Source: Streptomyces sp. NBC_00285
GTDB taxonomy: Bacteria; Actinomycetota; Actinomycetes; Streptomycetales; Streptomycetaceae
Length of the DNA: 64,000 bases
Reading direction: 5' to 3'
NCBI RefSeq assembly: GCF_036174265.1
Contig: NZ_CP108055.1
Coordinates: 5,580,001-5,644,000 of the forward strand
Position 1 is the stretch's first letter; each line of letters begins with the position of its first letter. Shown in pieces: positions 62,962-64,000 of this stretch. Position numbers and translations under genes: made by a program. The notes under the pieces were generated by a model. It did no database searches and was not told the origin of the DNA. It was given only the letters and a program-made list of their open reading frames with translations.

Positions 62962-64000
62962 TCAGAGAGCCGGCGACGGCTCCGGCGCCGCCGAAGCCCC
63001 GTCGGTGACCCGTTCCTCGCGCCACCAGGAAGCCCCCCAGGCCAACACGGCCCCGCCCACCGCGTACGCGCCCAGCACCCACAGTGCCGAAGTCGTCGCG
63101 TGGGCCGAGAAGTACACCGTGTTGCGGACCAGGGTCGTGCCGGCGCCCGGGGGAAGGGCCTGGCCGATCGCGCTCCAGAAGGCAGGGAGCAGGGGGGCCG
63201 GGTAGACGCCGCCCGAGCTCGGGTTGCCGAGGACCACGAAGAGGAGGACGACGACACCGGTGCCGAGCAGGCCCAGCAGGGTCTGCAGGGCCAGGGCCGT
63301 TGCCGCCGAGGCCATGACGGTGAGGGCGCCGATCGCGCTCAGCGCCCAGAAGTGGCCGCCCAGGGCGTCGAAGACCGGGCCCACGATCACCGCGCCCGCG
63401 ATGCCCGAGACCACGGCGTAGAGGACCAGGACCGCCAGCCGGATCAGGGTGCGGTGACGGTTGGTCGGCCTGGAGCCCGCCGCCATGCCCATGATCGTCG
63501 CGGTGAGGTAGCCGCCGATCACCCAGCCCAGGACGAGGTAGAAGGACGTCATGCCGCGGCCGTCGCCGGCGTTGGGGGAGCGGATGTCCGTCACCGTGAT
63601 CTGGCGTTTCTGCGACGCCTCGATCTTCTGGGCGATCTGGGTGGCCGTCTGGGAGACCGACGGGCCGCCCGCCGAGGCGACGAGGAGGGTGTCCTTGGTG
63701 CCGGCGGCGTTGAAGAGGAAGGCTGTGTCCGTGCGCCGGGTCAGGACCCACTCGCGGGCAACAGCCGTACTGGACACCGCGGTTGCCTTCACCGGGTCGC
63801 CGTCCAGCGCGTTCAGTTTCGCGACGATCTTCGCGGACACCTGCTGCGGGGCTGCCACTGCCACCGGGATGCGGTGGGGGGTGGGGGAGTGGAAGGCGCC
63901 CACGTACGACACGACGAAAGCCAGTTGTACGAGGAGGCCGCCCAGGACGAGTCCGAAGGCCCGGAAGGTCACGGCGTCCTTGAACTCCGCTGCGAAACCG
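62962..64000 (-). CDS. Membrane protein, DUF3533/YhgE-Pip-like, 5' end cut
   Basis: At least 336 aa. GTG 63972 has AAGGA 4-5 nt upstream and could be the start. However, the frame stays open to the window edge and reads a plausible cytoplasmic tail (GFAAEFKDAV...), so the gene probably begins outside. Topology: TM1 (AFGLVLGGLLVQLAFVVSYVGAF), an outer domain of about 110 residues ('HRIPVAVAAPQQVSAKIVAKLNALDGDPV', 'SQTATQIAQKIEA'), then five or six helices. This is the ABC-2/YhgE-like plan of DUF3533 proteins. Function unknown. Confidence 0.75.
   Translation of the reverse strand, partial: GFAAEFKDAVTFRAFGLVLGGLLVQLAFVVSYVGAFHSPTPHRIPVAVAAPQQVSAKIVAKLNALDGDPVKATAVSSTAVAREWVLTRRTDTAFLFNAAGTKDTLLVASAGGPSVSQTATQIAQKIEASQKRQITVTDIRSPNAGDGRGMTSFYLVLGWVIGGYLTATIMGMAAGSRPTNRHRTLIRLAVLVLYAVVSGIAGAVIVGPVFDALGGHFWALSAIGALTVMASAATALALQTLLGLLGTGVVVLLFVVLGNPSSGGVYPAPLLPAFWSAIGQALPPGAGTTLVRNTVYFSAHATTSALWVLGAYAVGGAVLAWGASWWREERVTDGASAAPEPSPAL

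Noticed and set aside
1..64000. tRNA/rRNA genes, CRISPR arrays, complete insertion sequences
   Set aside because: I looked for T-loop-like GGTTCGA patterns, evenly spaced repeats and transposase motifs. The only GGTTCGAACC (5636-5645) is inside the STAND gene. Nothing else qualified.

Overview
The window is a stretch of a Streptomyces (or very close actinomycete) chromosome. The DNA is very GC-rich, with G or C at nearly every third codon position. GTG and TTG starts are frequent, and several genes seem to begin at or within a few bases of the transcript start. The families are typical of Streptomyces: DUF397/XRE/ATP-binding modules, ANTAR and TerB/TerD proteins, class F sortases, ECF sigma factors, DUF6479, DUF4142, DUF5753, CU044_5270 and LAETG surface proteins. 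No rRNA, tRNA, CRISPR array or intact insertion sequence was seen.

Layout. 0-9 kb: secreted SH3 protein, membrane proteins, an M20 amidohydrolase, an NPP1/NLP-type secreted protein, a short STAND ATPase without WD40 repeats, a conserved-TM-helix protein and a TerB protein. 9-15 kb: an XRE-TPR regulator divergent from a tiny secreted peptide gene, a two-gene permease system with a His-rich metal-binding loop, a GAF-ANTAR protein, a stand-alone ANTAR protein and a lipoprotein. 15-19.4 kb: a threonyl-tRNA synthetase paralogue behind a probable threonine attenuator, a nucleoside hydrolase, a Ni/Co transporter under a cobalamin riboswitch, and a divergent ArsR regulator. 19.4-24.3 kb: a DUF397-DUF397-XRE / ATP-binding module, a substrate plus class F sortase pair, an ECF sigma factor with a membrane partner, and a secreted peptidoglycan-binding protein. 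24.5-29.3 kb: a GNAT plus ThiF/E1-like operon, a MerR-methyltransferase fusion with a textbook 19-bp-spacer promoter, and an LAETG surface protein. 29.5-43 kb: a GH13 glucosidase, DUF4142, DUF6445, DUF6479, DUF5519, a methyltransferase, DUF4328, an orphan sugar-binding lipoprotein, a NarL-type two-component pair, a CPBP protease, an ECF sigma factor with its CU044_5270 partner, and an ABM-fold monooxygenase. 43-50.5 kb: a PL9 pectate lyase, a stand-alone trpF, a large secreted propeller/lysozyme-like protein, a DinB-like protein, and a collapsed copy of the DUF397/XRE/ATPase module. 50.5-64 kb: a TAP-like secreted peptidase, an MMPL transporter, an orphan histidine kinase, an inositol monophosphatase-like protein, a TerD protein, a large secreted protein, a small UvrD/PcrA-Tudor-like protein followed by an in-frame ORF without a normal start, an acyltransferase, a second substrate plus class F sortase pair, and a DUF3533-like membrane protein cut by the window edge.

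Functional themes. Many products are secreted or surface-displayed (two sortase F loci, LAETG protein, NLP, pectate lyase, TAP peptidase, lipoproteins). The NLP and the PL9 lyase point to contact with plant material. Regulation is dense and often visible in the DNA: a candidate Thr attenuator, a B12 riboswitch, a MerR operator, an XRE operator with overlapping dyads, a LacI-like operator at the lyase, and about a dozen strong hairpin terminators. Standout observations are the Thr-leader-controlled ThrRS paralogue, the XRE-TPR/secreted-peptide pair, the MerR-methyltransferase fusion, the stand-alone trpF (unusual where PriA normally serves), and the deletion scar that fused two divergent genes tail to tail. 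All functional names come from reading motifs by eye; no database search was run.
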